From positions 1 through 37,128 of the forward strand of contig JANXCX010000010.1 in assembly GCA_025059535.1 (NCBI GenBank): 37,128 nucleotides of DNA, written 5' to 3'. This document shows positions 1 through 6,987 of the stretch, in pieces (the first letter of the stretch is position 1; the number at the start of each line of letters is the position of its first letter). Position numbers and translations under genes: made by a program. Source of the DNA: Bacteroidia bacterium. Its GTDB lineage: Bacteria; Bacteroidota; Bacteroidia; SpSt-205. The notes beneath the pieces are model-generated. The model was given only the letters and a program-made list of their open reading frames with translations. It searched no databases and was not told the DNA's origin.

Positions 1-1
1 C

Positions 2-205
2 CAACCCAGCCTCCTCCTCCTTACCACCTACGGCCTCCTCCTCCTTACTCTGGGCTTCCAACTCTACGTCGACGCCGCCATACCCCCCTGGGCCCTGCGC
101 CTCAAATGCCCCACCTGCTACCAAAAAGACGCTCTCCTCCAAGAGATTCCTCTCCAGCGCTACGGCGCCCTCTGGCTCTACCTCCCCTGGATAGGCCACT
201 GGTAG
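2..205 (+). CDS. 3' end of an unidentified membrane ORF (partial)
   Basis: An open frame enters from the window edge and ends at TAG 203-205. The visible 67 residues hold a strongly hydrophobic Leu-rich segment, then a stretch with a CPTC pair of cysteines, and end in an aromatic tail (LPWIGHW). I do not recognise the family. The same frame stays open immediately after the TAG and encodes another hydrophobic helix that runs into the next ORF, so this may be the first part of one gene split by a nonsense change rather than a separate gene. Third positions are very C-rich. Function unknown. Confidence 0.35.
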   Translation, partial: QPSLLLLTTYGLLLLTLGFQLYVDAAIPPWALRLKCPTCYQKDALLQEIPLQRYGALWLYLPWIGHW

Positions 206-319
206 GGCCTAGTAGCCCTGCACGCCGCCGCCAGCCTCCTCCTCCTTGCCGGTCTCTGGCGCCTCGCCTACCGAATCATCGGCGACACCGAATGGGCCTG
301 GTTAGCCCTCTGGCTCGTA

Positions 320-1471
320 TTGCCCGGGCTCTACTACCACCACTGGGGCGCTAATGAGGTGTATTACCCCTATGTACACCCCTCCCTTTTTGCAAAAGCC
401 TGCGCCAGTTGGGTATGGGTACTTCTGCTGGAAGGCCAAACCGCCGCCGCCAGTCTGCCCCTCCTAGTTACCACTTGGATTCACCCCTCCGTAGGCTGGC
501 AAGTCTGGTTTTTCTCGCTGCCTCTCTTCCTTATGGGACGCCCCGCCCAACGCCGGCTATATGGTCTGGCCAGCCTCGCCGTCCTAAGCTATGTAGGGGT
601 CGTGCTTCAGAAAAGCGCGCCGGCCCCACCCCAGCAGGAACTTTGGGAAAAGGTCTTCATTCATTTCAACGCTCACATGCACTTCAATCCGGCCTACTTC
701 CGCCTCTCCGGGCATATTCTCTTTACCTTGCTTCTTTTGGGTGGTCTGTATGTAGCCTGGCGCCAGCATTCCCCCTTAGGCTGGAGCTTAGGGCTCTATG
801 GGCTGGCTATGATAGGGTATGTGCTGAACTTTTATTTCATCCATTTCAAGCCAGCCATTTATGCCCAACTCCCACGGGCTACGGTGTGGCTAAAGCCCCT
901 TGGCGTTTTCCTGATTATGGCAGGGCTGCGCCCCTACCTCCCTTCTTTCACGCTTTCCTTTGGGTTGCGCCTTCTGCTTTTTGGGCTAGTCGGATGGACC
1001 GTATTTCGGCTAGCGCGCAGCGAGGCGGTAGGCTCCACACACCTCCAGCTTCTGCGGTGGAAGGATAGCGAACCCTTCCAACTAGGCAAGTGGGTATCCA
1101 CCCACCTGCCAGATACGGTCCTCCTGGCCGCTCCGCCTTCCCCAGCTGGCGAGACTGCCCTTATCTTTAGCCAGCGCAGTAGCTACATATGGGTAGCACC
1201 GATTTTCCAGCATTCTCAGCCGCAGCTTTACCGCCAACGCATCCAGCAGCTGTATGGGGTAGACCCCTTGGAAGGCGCAGCAAACTGGAAGCGCCTTTTT
1301 GGCGGCCTAGGCGAGGCCTACTATGAAGCCCTTCTCCAAAACACCCCCGATACCTTGGCTAAGTGGGGCATTACGCATGTGATTAGCCGATCAAATCTAT
1401 GCCTGCCTTATCGCAAGCTCTGGTCTGGCCCTACACTGGCGGTTTGGGAGGTACCGCCGGTATGCCGATAG
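320..1471 (+). CDS. Polytopic membrane protein, GT-C-like, unidentified
   Basis: A protein of at least 383 residues counted from a TTG at 320; the frame is open back to 206 and no ATG or GTG lies between. Several transmembrane helices alternate with short loops, followed by a soluble C-terminal domain of about 110 residues (from roughly residue 265) containing LYGVDP and WGITHVISRS. This shape, a multi-helix membrane part with a small C-terminal extracytoplasmic domain, resembles GT-C-type glycosyltransferase-like proteins, but no catalytic motif could be assigned. The TTG start would remove a hydrophobic helix encoded at about 210-290, so the true N-terminus is doubtful and the gene may be interrupted at 203-205. 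It ends only 28 bases before the tRNA cluster, whose promoter lies in that gap. Confidence 0.5.
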   Translation: MPGLYYHHWGANEVYYPYVHPSLFAKACASWVWVLLLEGQTAAASLPLLVTTWIHPSVGWQVWFFSLPLFLMGRPAQRRLYGLASLAVLSYVGVVLQKSAPAPPQQELWEKVFIHFNAHMHFNPAYFRLSGHILFTLLLLGGLYVAWRQHSPLGWSLGLYGLAMIGYVLNFYFIHFKPAIYAQLPRATVWLKPLGVFLIMAGLRPYLPSFTLSFGLRLLLFGLVGWTVFRLARSEAVGSTHLQLLRWKDSEPFQLGKWVSTHLPDTVLLAAPPSPAGETALIFSQRSSYIWVAPIFQHSQPQLYRQRIQQLYGVDPLEGAANWKRLFGGLGEAYYEALLQNTPDTLAKWGITHVISRSNLCLPYRKLWSGPTLAVWEVPPVCR

Positions 1472-1482
1472 GGGAAACTTCG

Positions 1483-1490
1483 TATTTTTG
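1483..1490 (+). promoter_or_regulatory. -7 promoter box of the tRNA-Ala/Ala/Ser cluster
   Basis: TATTTTTG matches the Bacteroidota -7 consensus TAnnTTTG. It ends 8 bases before the mature 5' end of the first tRNA, a normal distance for a short trimmed leader. No convincing -33 TTTG was seen at the usual spacing. Confidence 0.6.
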
Positions 1491-1498
1491 CCTTTGTT

Positions 1499-1571
1499 GG
1501 GGGGTTAGCTCAGTTGGTAGAGCGCCAGCATGGCATGCTGGAGGTCAGCGGTTCGACTCCGCTACCCTCCA
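1499..1571 (+). tRNA. tRNA-Ala(GGC)
   Basis: A full cloverleaf can be folded. The acceptor stem GGGGGGT pairs with ACCCTCC, the anticodon stem CCAGC/GCTGG closes a loop ATGGCAT with anticodon GGC, and the T-loop is TTCGACT. The G3-U70 pair that marks alanine tRNAs is present. CCA is not encoded; the discriminator A is followed by a single base before the next tRNA. Confidence 0.95.
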
Positions 1572-1572
1572 C

Positions 1573-1645
1573 GGGGAGTTAGCTCAGTTGGTAGAGCGCC
1601 AGAATCGCACTCTGGAGGTCAGCGGTTCGAGTCCGCTACTCTCCA
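1573..1645 (+). tRNA. tRNA-Ala(CGC)
   Basis: The cloverleaf has acceptor GGGGAGT/ACTCTCC, including the alanine G3-U70 pair. The anticodon stem CCAGA/TCTGG closes loop ATCGCAC with anticodon CGC, reading GCG. D and T arms are nearly identical to the preceding tRNA-Ala, so the two probably arose by duplication with anticodon divergence. No encoded CCA; one base separates it from the upstream tRNA. Confidence 0.95.
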
Positions 1646-1647
1646 CG

Positions 1648-1737
1648 GGAGAGGTGCCGGAGTGGTCGAACGGGCACGACTGGAAATCGTGTACTCCGAC
1701 AAAATCGGAGTCGGGGGTTCGAATCCCCCCCTCTCCG
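1648..1737 (+). tRNA. tRNA-Ser(GGA)
   Basis: A 90-base class II tRNA with acceptor GGAGAGG/CCTCTCC and discriminator G. The anticodon stem CACGA/TCGTG closes loop CTGGAAA with anticodon GGA. A long variable arm (ACTCCGAC/ATCGGAGT) is diagnostic of serine. It lies two bases after tRNA-Ala(CGC) and must be released from the same transcript. The minus-strand peptidase gene ends four bases downstream. Confidence 0.95.
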
Positions 1738-1740
1738 CCC

Positions 1741-2742
1741 TTACAGATTAGCCAGCGTCCAACTGAGCGCCGCTAAAAGTACCGCTACACGCCGCAACCG
1801 TTCCGGCTCAAGTTTCTCCACATCATCGGCCGGGGTGTGGTAATCTGCATGCAAACCGCCAAAAAAGAAGCTCACTGGCACCCCCACCTTAGCAAAAGCG
1901 TAGTGATCGCTTCGGTAAAAAAGGCGCAGACGATCGCTCGGATCCTCGTAGCGATAATCCAGCGTCCACTGGCAGCAAAGCGCGTTTATGGCTTCTTGAA
2001 TCCCGCGCAAGAGGGGGGAGGTCCGCTGCGCGCCTATGCTATAGAGGTAAATCTCGCCAGGTTTGTGGAGCGTGTCGGTCCGCCCTACCATATCTACATT
2101 CAAAACTGCTACAAGGGACTCGGGCGGTATAACTCGCTGCGCCACAAACCATAAGGCGCCCAAGAGGCCTTTCTCTTCGCCGCTAGTGTGCAGGAAGGCG
2201 ATGGTGCGACGAGGCGCCGGCAAATAGCTAAGGACTCGGGCTACCTCCAGAAGGACGGCCGTACCCGAGCCATTATCATCAGCGCCATTGTAAGGCTCGC
2301 CTTGCTTTGACAAGCCCAAATGATCATAATGCGCCGTAAGCAAAACCACCTGACTGGGCGACTCTTTCCCTAAGCGTAAGGCTAGTACATTCCAACCTTC
2401 GGGCGCCTTTTTTACCTCCACCCTTAGGTCCCTTGGGGGCGGTACGAGGGAAAAAGGTAAAATGTAGCTCGTGGCCAAGGGAACATTTCCTATTCGCTGA
2501 TGATGGGCTACAAGGTAACGAGCGGCTATTTTTTCGTGTGGGCTGCCAGCTTCGCGTCCGCCTAATTCATCGCTGGCAAGGAAATACACATGCGCCAGCA
2601 GCTCCCTTACCTGTACGGCTTCTTGGATTTTCCGAAGGACGTTGGTATCCAGCCCTGCCTGCCTTAGAAAAAGCCGATCCAACAGGGTAGAGCCCCCGGT
2701 AAGGCTTTGAAGCCACAGGCTTCCTAAGTAGAGGAGGCTCAT
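1741..2742 (-). CDS. M28 family zinc aminopeptidase-like protein, exported
   Basis: A 333-residue M28 metallopeptidase. The two-zinc site is readable: H138 in TAHYDHLG, bridging D155 in GADDNGSG, catalytic E189 with metal E190 in TSGEEKG, D217 in NVDMVGR, and H302 in HADYHTP. A hydrophobic N-terminus (about residues 1-16) suggests export. Family members release N-terminal amino acids from peptides in the periplasm or outside the cell; the exact substrate cannot be told. The start codon overlaps the rpiB stop as ATGA, so the two genes form an operon with rpiB first. The length suits a peptidase domain without accessory domains. Confidence 0.88.
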   Translation of the reverse strand: MSLLYLGSLWLQSLTGGSTLLDRLFLRQAGLDTNVLRKIQEAVQVRELLAHVYFLASDELGGREAGSPHEKIAARYLVAHHQRIGNVPLATSYILPFSLVPPPRDLRVEVKKAPEGWNVLALRLGKESPSQVVLLTAHYDHLGLSKQGEPYNGADDNGSGTAVLLEVARVLSYLPAPRRTIAFLHTSGEEKGLLGALWFVAQRVIPPESLVAVLNVDMVGRTDTLHKPGEIYLYSIGAQRTSPLLRGIQEAINALCCQWTLDYRYEDPSDRLRLFYRSDHYAFAKVGVPVSFFFGGLHADYHTPADDVEKLEPERLRRVAVLLAALSWTLANL

Positions 2743-3161
2743 GGATTGATGAGCGCTACTCGGCGCGCATGGCGTCCCCCTTCAAAAGGCGTGTTAAGAA
2801 AAGCCGCCACCGCCGCTTGAGCCTCCTCCAGCGAAATAAAACGCGCTGGCAGGCATAGCACATTCGCATCGTTATGCGCTCGGGCTAGCCGAGCTATCTC
2901 GCTATTCCAGGCTACCGCGGCTCGGATATGCCCATACCGATTGGCCGTGATGCATACGCCATTACCCGAACCGCACAGCAAAATAGCCCGCCCCTCAGGC
3001 GGAAACTCCCTCGCCAGCTGATGCACCCACAGCGGGTAATCCGTAGGATCGGCCGTAGGCGAGCCAACATCCCGCACCTCATAGCCCTTTGCCTGCAACC
3101 ACTGCCTTAAAGCGCACTTAAGCCCATAGCCTGCATGGTCACTGGCTAGCCAAACCCGCAC
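2739..3161 (-). CDS. rpiB: Ribose-5-phosphate isomerase B
   Basis: RpiB/LacAB-type sugar isomerase, interconverting ribose 5-phosphate and ribulose 5-phosphate in the non-oxidative pentose phosphate path. Family signatures include ASDHAGYGLK near the N-terminus, CGSGNGVCITAN with the active-site cysteine, RAHNDANVLCLP, and FEGGRHARR at the end. The frame is open back to 3191, but I chose GTG at 3161: family proteins begin right at the first beta strand before SDHAG, and the -7 box TACTTTTG lies at 3167-3174, so an upstream ATG would precede the promoter. This gives 140 residues, near the usual 145-150, and leaves a gap of only 5 bases between box and start. First gene of an operon with the M28 peptidase. 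Confidence 0.93.
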   Translation of the reverse strand: MRVWLASDHAGYGLKCALRQWLQAKGYEVRDVGSPTADPTDYPLWVHQLAREFPPEGRAILLCGSGNGVCITANRYGHIRAAVAWNSEIARLARAHNDANVLCLPARFISLEEAQAAVAAFLNTPFEGGRHARRVALINP

Positions 3162-3166
3162 GAAAT

Positions 3167-3174
3167 CAAAAGTA
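3167..3174 (-). promoter_or_regulatory. -7 promoter box of rpiB
   Basis: TACTTTTG on the minus strand, a full match to TAnnTTTG, ending 5 bases before the GTG start. It lies divergent to the box of the T9SS protein gene at 3227-3234. Confidence 0.6.
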
Positions 3175-3226
3175 TGGAAAAACCCCAACATTTTTTTGGA
3201 TTCAGACGGGTATTCCCAGAAGCTAT

Positions 3227-3234
3227 TACCTTTG
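3227..3234 (+). promoter_or_regulatory. -7 promoter box of the T9SS type A protein gene
   Basis: TACCTTTG matches TAnnTTTG and ends 4 bases before ATG 3239, leaving no room for a ribosome binding site. Confidence 0.6.
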
Positions 3235-3238
3235 CCTC

Positions 3239-4663
3239 ATGCGTTACATCCCGCTACTCTGGCTTGTGGTCGTGGGTGGGCTACTCGCTCCTACTTATGC
3301 TCAGTGCCCCCCAAATCGCCCTAATCCTAACTTGGGCGGTAATAGAACCGTATGCGTAAATCAGGTCGTCTCGTTATCCTCGGGCGACAACGACGCCCAA
3401 CATTTATGGACGGTAAATGGAGAGATAGTTCGCCAAGATCCAAACGACCCTAACTCCCCTCCCTACAATCAGCCCACCTACAACTTTAGCCCTCCTGGAC
3501 CTGGTAGCTATCGCATCACAGTGGCTACCTATTACGCTGGCTGCCCTGATACCCTGCAAGATGCCATAAATATCATCGTGGACCCCCTTCCTCAAGCGCC
3601 CAATTTAGGCCCAGATCAGGAGGTGTGCGCAAGTACGGGTTCTATCACGCTCAACGCTACCGTTCCAGGTGCTACTACATACATCTGGCTAGCAAACGGC
3701 GTGCAGGTGGGTACTCAATCCCAGTACACCCACAACCTTCGGCCCGGACGCGATACGATAGTAGCTCGAGCCGTATTCAATAACGCCTGCACGGGCGGTC
3801 GGAACGATACCCTATCGGACACCCTCCACCTCACCATCGCCCCGGTGCCTCAGGCCCCTAACTTAGGCCCTGACCGTGAGCTATGCGCCAGAGTAGGCTC
3901 TATCACACTTGAAGCCCCAGCGGGAGCTACCCGCTATATCTGGATAGTGAATCGGAATGAGCTGTCTAATCAGACCGGACGGCGCTATACCCACACTTTA
4001 CGCGCTGGGCGAGATACTATAGTTGCACGCGCCGTGTTCAATAACGCCTGCACGGGCGGTCAGAACGATACCCTATCGGACACCCTCCACCTCACCATCT
4101 CCCCCCTTCCAGCAGCTGAAATTACCCGGCGCGGCGAGCCTATACCAAACGGCGAAACCATTCAAATCGGCAGCAATACCGTAACCACCGTGCGCGATAC
4201 TTTCCGCGCCGCCTCGCAAGTCCAAGGTAATACCTACCGCTGGGAACTTTACAATCCGCAAGCGACCCAACCTAGCCGCACCGCCGTAGGAGAAGAATTC
4301 ATCCATACCTTCTTCGTACGCGGCGAGCACATGCTAGTCCTGAAGTCTATAAATGGTGCTTGCGTGGAGCAGGATACGATATACATCAATGTTAATCTCC
4401 GGCAGGGTGGTACGGGTCTGGCGGACGTTGGATCCGCCTTCTTCTCAGTGTATCCAAATCCTTCTACGGGTACCTTTACCCTCCAAGCCCCGGCTGGCAC
4501 CTATAAGCTCTCCCTACAGGATATGACCGGCCGCCTGCTCTACACCGAAACCTTCCAAGGCGAACAGCGAGAAGTTCGTCTATCGCTACCCGCTGGTATA
4601 TACCTTCTGACACTGGAAGGGCCTACTCAGCGCGGCACCCTACCTCTTTGGATTACCGAATAG
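3239..4663 (+). CDS. Secreted protein with T9SS type A sorting domain and tandem Ig/PKD-like modules
   Basis: A 474-residue exported protein. Residues 1-21 are a signal peptide (cleavage after TYA). An Ig/PKD-like module follows, then two closely similar modules each opening with NLGPD and a cysteine, and each containing ARAVFNNACTGG. A further beta domain precedes the C-terminal sorting domain (about residues 400-474), with VYPNPSTG at its start and LPAGIYLL near its end, typical of T9SS type A cargo. The protein should cross the outer membrane through the T9SS and be released or surface-anchored. The NLGPD module also occurs in the giant gene at the other end of the window. No catalytic domain is visible; an adhesive or structural role is inferred. 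A strong terminator follows. Confidence 0.88.
   Translation: MRYIPLLWLVVVGGLLAPTYAQCPPNRPNPNLGGNRTVCVNQVVSLSSGDNDAQHLWTVNGEIVRQDPNDPNSPPYNQPTYNFSPPGPGSYRITVATYYAGCPDTLQDAINIIVDPLPQAPNLGPDQEVCASTGSITLNATVPGATTYIWLANGVQVGTQSQYTHNLRPGRDTIVARAVFNNACTGGRNDTLSDTLHLTIAPVPQAPNLGPDRELCARVGSITLEAPAGATRYIWIVNRNELSNQTGRRYTHTLRAGRDTIVARAVFNNACTGGQNDTLSDTLHLTISPLPAAEITRRGEPIPNGETIQIGSNTVTTVRDTFRAASQVQGNTYRWELYNPQATQPSRTAVGEEFIHTFFVRGEHMLVLKSINGACVEQDTIYINVNLRQGGTGLADVGSAFFSVYPNPSTGTFTLQAPAGTYKLSLQDMTGRLLYTETFQGEQREVRLSLPAGIYLLTLEGPTQRGTLPLWITE
3776..3838 (+). repeat. Copy 1 of a 63-bp near-identical internal duplication
   Basis: This segment differs by one base from 4037-4099 (CGG versus CAG after GGGCGGT). 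It encodes the conserved core of two tandem modules, whereas the surrounding module sequence has diverged much further. Confidence 0.9.
4037..4099 (+). repeat. Copy 2 of a 63-bp near-identical internal duplication
   Basis: Matches 3776-3838 at 62 of 63 bases. The sharp edge between near-identity and divergence suggests recent gene conversion between modules rather than an old duplication alone. Confidence 0.9.
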
Positions 4664-4683
4664 CTGAGGTTACCCAACTTTCT

Positions 4684-4717
4684 CCCCCGCCTGCCTAAGG
4701 TAGGCGGGGGTTTTTCT
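4684..4717 (+). terminator. Intrinsic terminator after the T9SS type A protein gene
   Basis: A 12-base stem, CCCCCGCCTGCC pairing with GGTAGGCGGGGG (one G-U pair), has a 3-base loop TAA and is followed by TTTTTCTTT. It separates this gene from the E2 gene promoter. Confidence 0.88.
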
Positions 4718-4736
4718 TTAATGCCTTAGCCTCCTG

Positions 4737-4744
4737 TATCTTTG
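4737..4744 (+). promoter_or_regulatory. -7 promoter box of the E2 acyltransferase gene
   Basis: TATCTTTG matches TAnnTTTG and ends 4 bases before ATG 4749. The protein start is secure because the lipoyl domain begins at residue 1, so a leaderless transcript is likely. Confidence 0.62.
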
Positions 4745-4748
4745 ACCT

Positions 4749-6083
4749 ATGATAGAAGTTACACTGCCCAAGCTCGGGGAAAGCGTAACCGAAGCTCGCA
4801 TCATCCGCTGGCTCAAAAAGGTGGGCGAAACCGTAGAAGCGGAAGAGCCTCTCTTGGAAATTGCCACCGACAAGGTAGACTCTGAAGTGCCAGCGCCGGC
4901 TAAGGGCGTGCTAGCCGAGATCTGTGTAGAGGAAGGGCAGACGGTGCCGGTGGGGACCGTGCTTGCGCGCATGCAGCCCGTTGGAATGAAGGGCGGTACC
5001 CCTTCGGAAGCCCCCTCCCCCGCCCCTCCTGCCGTTACAGAGGCCCCTGTACCTGCCTCGCCTACGAATGGCAAAGGGAGCCCCCGGATTCCCGCCCGCC
5101 ATGGCGACCGCTTTTATTCGCCCCTCGTGCGCACCATCGCCGCCCAAGAAGGCCTCACCCTAATGGAACTGGAGAAAATCCCCGGCACAGGTGCTGGCGG
5201 ACGCGTCACTAAGAATGACCTGCTGGCCTATTTAGCCCAGCGCCAAGCTACTCCAGCGCCTGCCCCTACAGCTCCCTCCCGGCCCTCCTCTATCCCCGCC
5301 GTATCGCTTGAAGACATCCTGGCCTACCTGCAAGAGCACTTTATCCTCATCCCACGCAAGAAATTCATTCATGAAAATGCCGAAATCCTTGAAATGGATC
5401 GCATGCGCCGCATTATAGCGGAAAATATGCTCTACTCTAAGCATGCTTCCCCCCATGTAACTTCCTTCGTAGAGGCAGATGTTACGAATTTAGTTCATTG
5501 GCGCGCTCGGGTCAAAGAAGAATTTGAACGCAAATACGGCGAAAAACTCACTTTTACACATGTATTTGTCCTGCTTTTGGCAAAGGTTCTGCGGGAATAT
5601 CCGCAGCTCAATGCCTCCGTAGAAGGAGACAAGATTTACCTCAAAAAGGACATTCATCTCGGGGTGGCCGTAGCTTTACCGGATAACAATCTGATTGTGC
5701 CGGTGGTCCGCCACGCCGATCGGCTGAACTTAGCCGGGATAGCCGCAGTAGTAAATGACCTTTCACGACGGGCACGCGCCGGCCAGCTCAAGCCCGATGA
5801 AATCACCGGCGGCACCTATACTCTTTCTAACGTAGGTACCTTCGGAAGTATTATGGGCACGCCTATTCTCCTTCAGCCGCAGGTAGGCATTATAGCCACA
5901 GGCGCCATCCGAAAAGTACCAGCCGTAGTAGAAACCCCTACCGGTGATCTCATCGGCATCCGCTACAAAATGTTCCTCTCGCACTCCTACGACCATCGGG
6001 TAATTGATGGGGCCTTAGGGAGTGCCTTTGCCCGTCGCCTAGCGGATTATCTGGAAAGTTGGGACCCAAACCTTCCAGTCTAA
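4749..6083 (+). CDS. 2-oxo acid dehydrogenase E2 (dihydrolipoyl acyltransferase)
   Basis: A 444-residue E2 component. The N-terminal lipoyl domain (about 1-78) carries the lipoylated lysine K42 in ATDKVDSE. A Pro/Ala-rich linker leads to a peripheral-subunit-binding domain (about 121-165, with GTGAGGRVTKNDLL), a second linker, and the catalytic domain (about 205-440) ending in HRVIDG, with catalytic H416 and D420. It transfers acyl groups from lipoyl to CoA in a pyruvate, 2-oxoglutarate or branched-chain dehydrogenase complex; the sequence does not settle which, though one lipoyl domain and the SHSYDHRVIDG motif fit the branched-chain or oxoglutarate types. No E1 or E3 gene is nearby, and the gene has its own promoter. 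Confidence 0.92.
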   Translation: MIEVTLPKLGESVTEARIIRWLKKVGETVEAEEPLLEIATDKVDSEVPAPAKGVLAEICVEEGQTVPVGTVLARMQPVGMKGGTPSEAPSPAPPAVTEAPVPASPTNGKGSPRIPARHGDRFYSPLVRTIAAQEGLTLMELEKIPGTGAGGRVTKNDLLAYLAQRQATPAPAPTAPSRPSSIPAVSLEDILAYLQEHFILIPRKKFIHENAEILEMDRMRRIIAENMLYSKHASPHVTSFVEADVTNLVHWRARVKEEFERKYGEKLTFTHVFVLLLAKVLREYPQLNASVEGDKIYLKKDIHLGVAVALPDNNLIVPVVRHADRLNLAGIAAVVNDLSRRARAGQLKPDEITGGTYTLSNVGTFGSIMGTPILLQPQVGIIATGAIRKVPAVVETPTGDLIGIRYKMFLSHSYDHRVIDGALGSAFARRLADYLESWDPNLPV

Positions 6084-6161
6084 AACGCCCCAAATTCCCC
6101 GCTCAGCTAGCTAAAGCCCAGAATTGCTAAGGGCCAGCCTATCGTGCCACGGTATTTGTGG

Positions 6162-6662
6162 CTAAGGGATATTTGGCAAAACCTCTCAGCGGCGAGAGGC
6201 GCTTCAGCGTCAGAAGTAGCGGAGGAAGCCTTCAATCAGCCAGCACGCCTGAAGGCAGAGGAGGAGCAGGTTATATGGTAGAACTCGAGTCGCCCTATAA
6301 AACGCCTATGCGCCTGCGCTATCGTTTTCCCCGCCCTGTGTGTGCGCAGAAGGTGCTAGAGCCTTTGGCGGAAAACTGCCCCTACTGGAATGACCTCTTT
6401 TATTTCCGCAAGGAAGAAAAGGCCCGGGTAATTGCCGCCTACGCCTTCTCTGACCGCTTGGGCTGCGGAGTAGAGAAACGGCTTTTTATAGTATCCCTGC
6501 GGACGCAAGCCGTCCTATCTCGTCCATCCTCTGTCGCCGAGCCTTACTTTCATCCTGGCCCGCCACCTAACTCCACGCTAATGGCGTTACAGAGGAACTA
6601 GAAGCCTTAGTAAAGCCTCTCCCAAACCCCTGCTTGAATCCGAAAAGCTTCAATAAGGCCTG
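6162..6662 (+). pseudogene. Decayed partial copy of the membrane/GAF-like sensor at 6988-8160
   Basis: Translated pieces in three frames match the downstream gene in order. At 6162 on, DIWQNLS and AEEAFNQPARLKAEEEQ match NIWQSLE and AQEALGQLERLRAKDQ, followed by an in-frame stop. From about 6273 another frame gives LAENCPYWNDLFYF and AAYAFSDRLG, matching LAEELPVLGGLFYL and ATYAFSDRLG. From about 6544 a third frame gives TEELEALVKPLP, matching PEGLERLALLLP. About 35 residues are missing before the third piece, and the six-helix N-terminus is absent. An uninterrupted 147-codon ORF at 6158-6601 spans part of it but joins two frames, so I read this as a frameshifted remnant. The rest of the 6084-6828 interval shows no other gene. 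Confidence 0.82.
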
Positions 6663-6814
6663 AAGCTTCCTTTGCCCCGCATCGGTACCTGCGGCGCGCC
6701 GCTTGTAGGCTATCCCCTCTAAGGATTTTTCAGTACCCCAAAGCCTATACCAAGCTTCCCTCAAGCAGGCTAGTTGGAGAGCCCGGAGCAAAACCAGCCT
6801 GTCTAAAAAATTCG

Positions 6815-6822
6815 TATCTTTG
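6815..6822 (+). promoter_or_regulatory. -7 promoter box of the tRNA-Ile/Ala pair
   Basis: TATCTTTG matches TAnnTTTG and ends 6 bases before the mature tRNA-Ile. An A-rich tract lies just upstream. Confidence 0.62.
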
Positions 6823-6828
6823 CGGCCT

Positions 6829-6902
6829 GGGCCTGTAGCTCAGTTGGTTAGAGCGCGACACTGATAATGTCGAGGTCCGTGGTTCGACTCCACGCAGGCC
6901 CA
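6829..6902 (+). tRNA. tRNA-Ile(GAT)
   Basis: The cloverleaf has acceptor GGGCCTG/CAGGCCC, anticodon stem CGACA/TGTCG, loop CTGATAA with anticodon GAT, and discriminator A. CCA is not encoded. Two bases separate it from tRNA-Ala(TGC). This pair usually sits in the 16S-23S spacer, but no rRNA flanks it here. Confidence 0.95.
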
Positions 6903-6904
6903 CG

Positions 6905-6977
6905 GGGGAGTTAGCTCAGTAGGCAGAGCGTCGGCTTTGCAAGCCGAAGGTCAGCGGTTCGAATCCGCTACTCTCCA
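6905..6977 (+). tRNA. tRNA-Ala(TGC)
   Basis: The cloverleaf has acceptor GGGGAGT/ACTCTCC with the alanine G3-U70 pair, anticodon stem TCGGC/GCCGA, loop TTTGCAA with anticodon TGC, and discriminator A. CCA is not encoded. The ATG of the sensor gene begins 10 bases after its 3' end, so tRNA 3' processing would create the 5' end of that mRNA. Confidence 0.95.
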
Positions 6978-6987
6978 CAATCCCCCA

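Noticed and set aside
1399-1776. An ORF spanning the tRNA cluster
   Set aside because: It reads straight through three well-folded tRNAs; the protein matches nothing and is explained by the tRNA sequences.
3192-3238. A -33 TTTG element at 3195-3198 for the T9SS gene promoter
   Set aside because: The spacing of 28 bases to the -7 box is longer than the usual 19-21, so I do not claim it.
5001-5110. Possible frameshift in the Pro/Ala-rich linker of the E2 gene
   Set aside because: The frame runs intact from lipoyl domain through binding domain to catalytic domain; the linker is simply low-complexity.
6567-6791. A 74-codon minus-strand ORF next to the decayed sensor copy
   Set aside because: It overlaps the pseudogene remnant, has no start signal and no recognisable motif.
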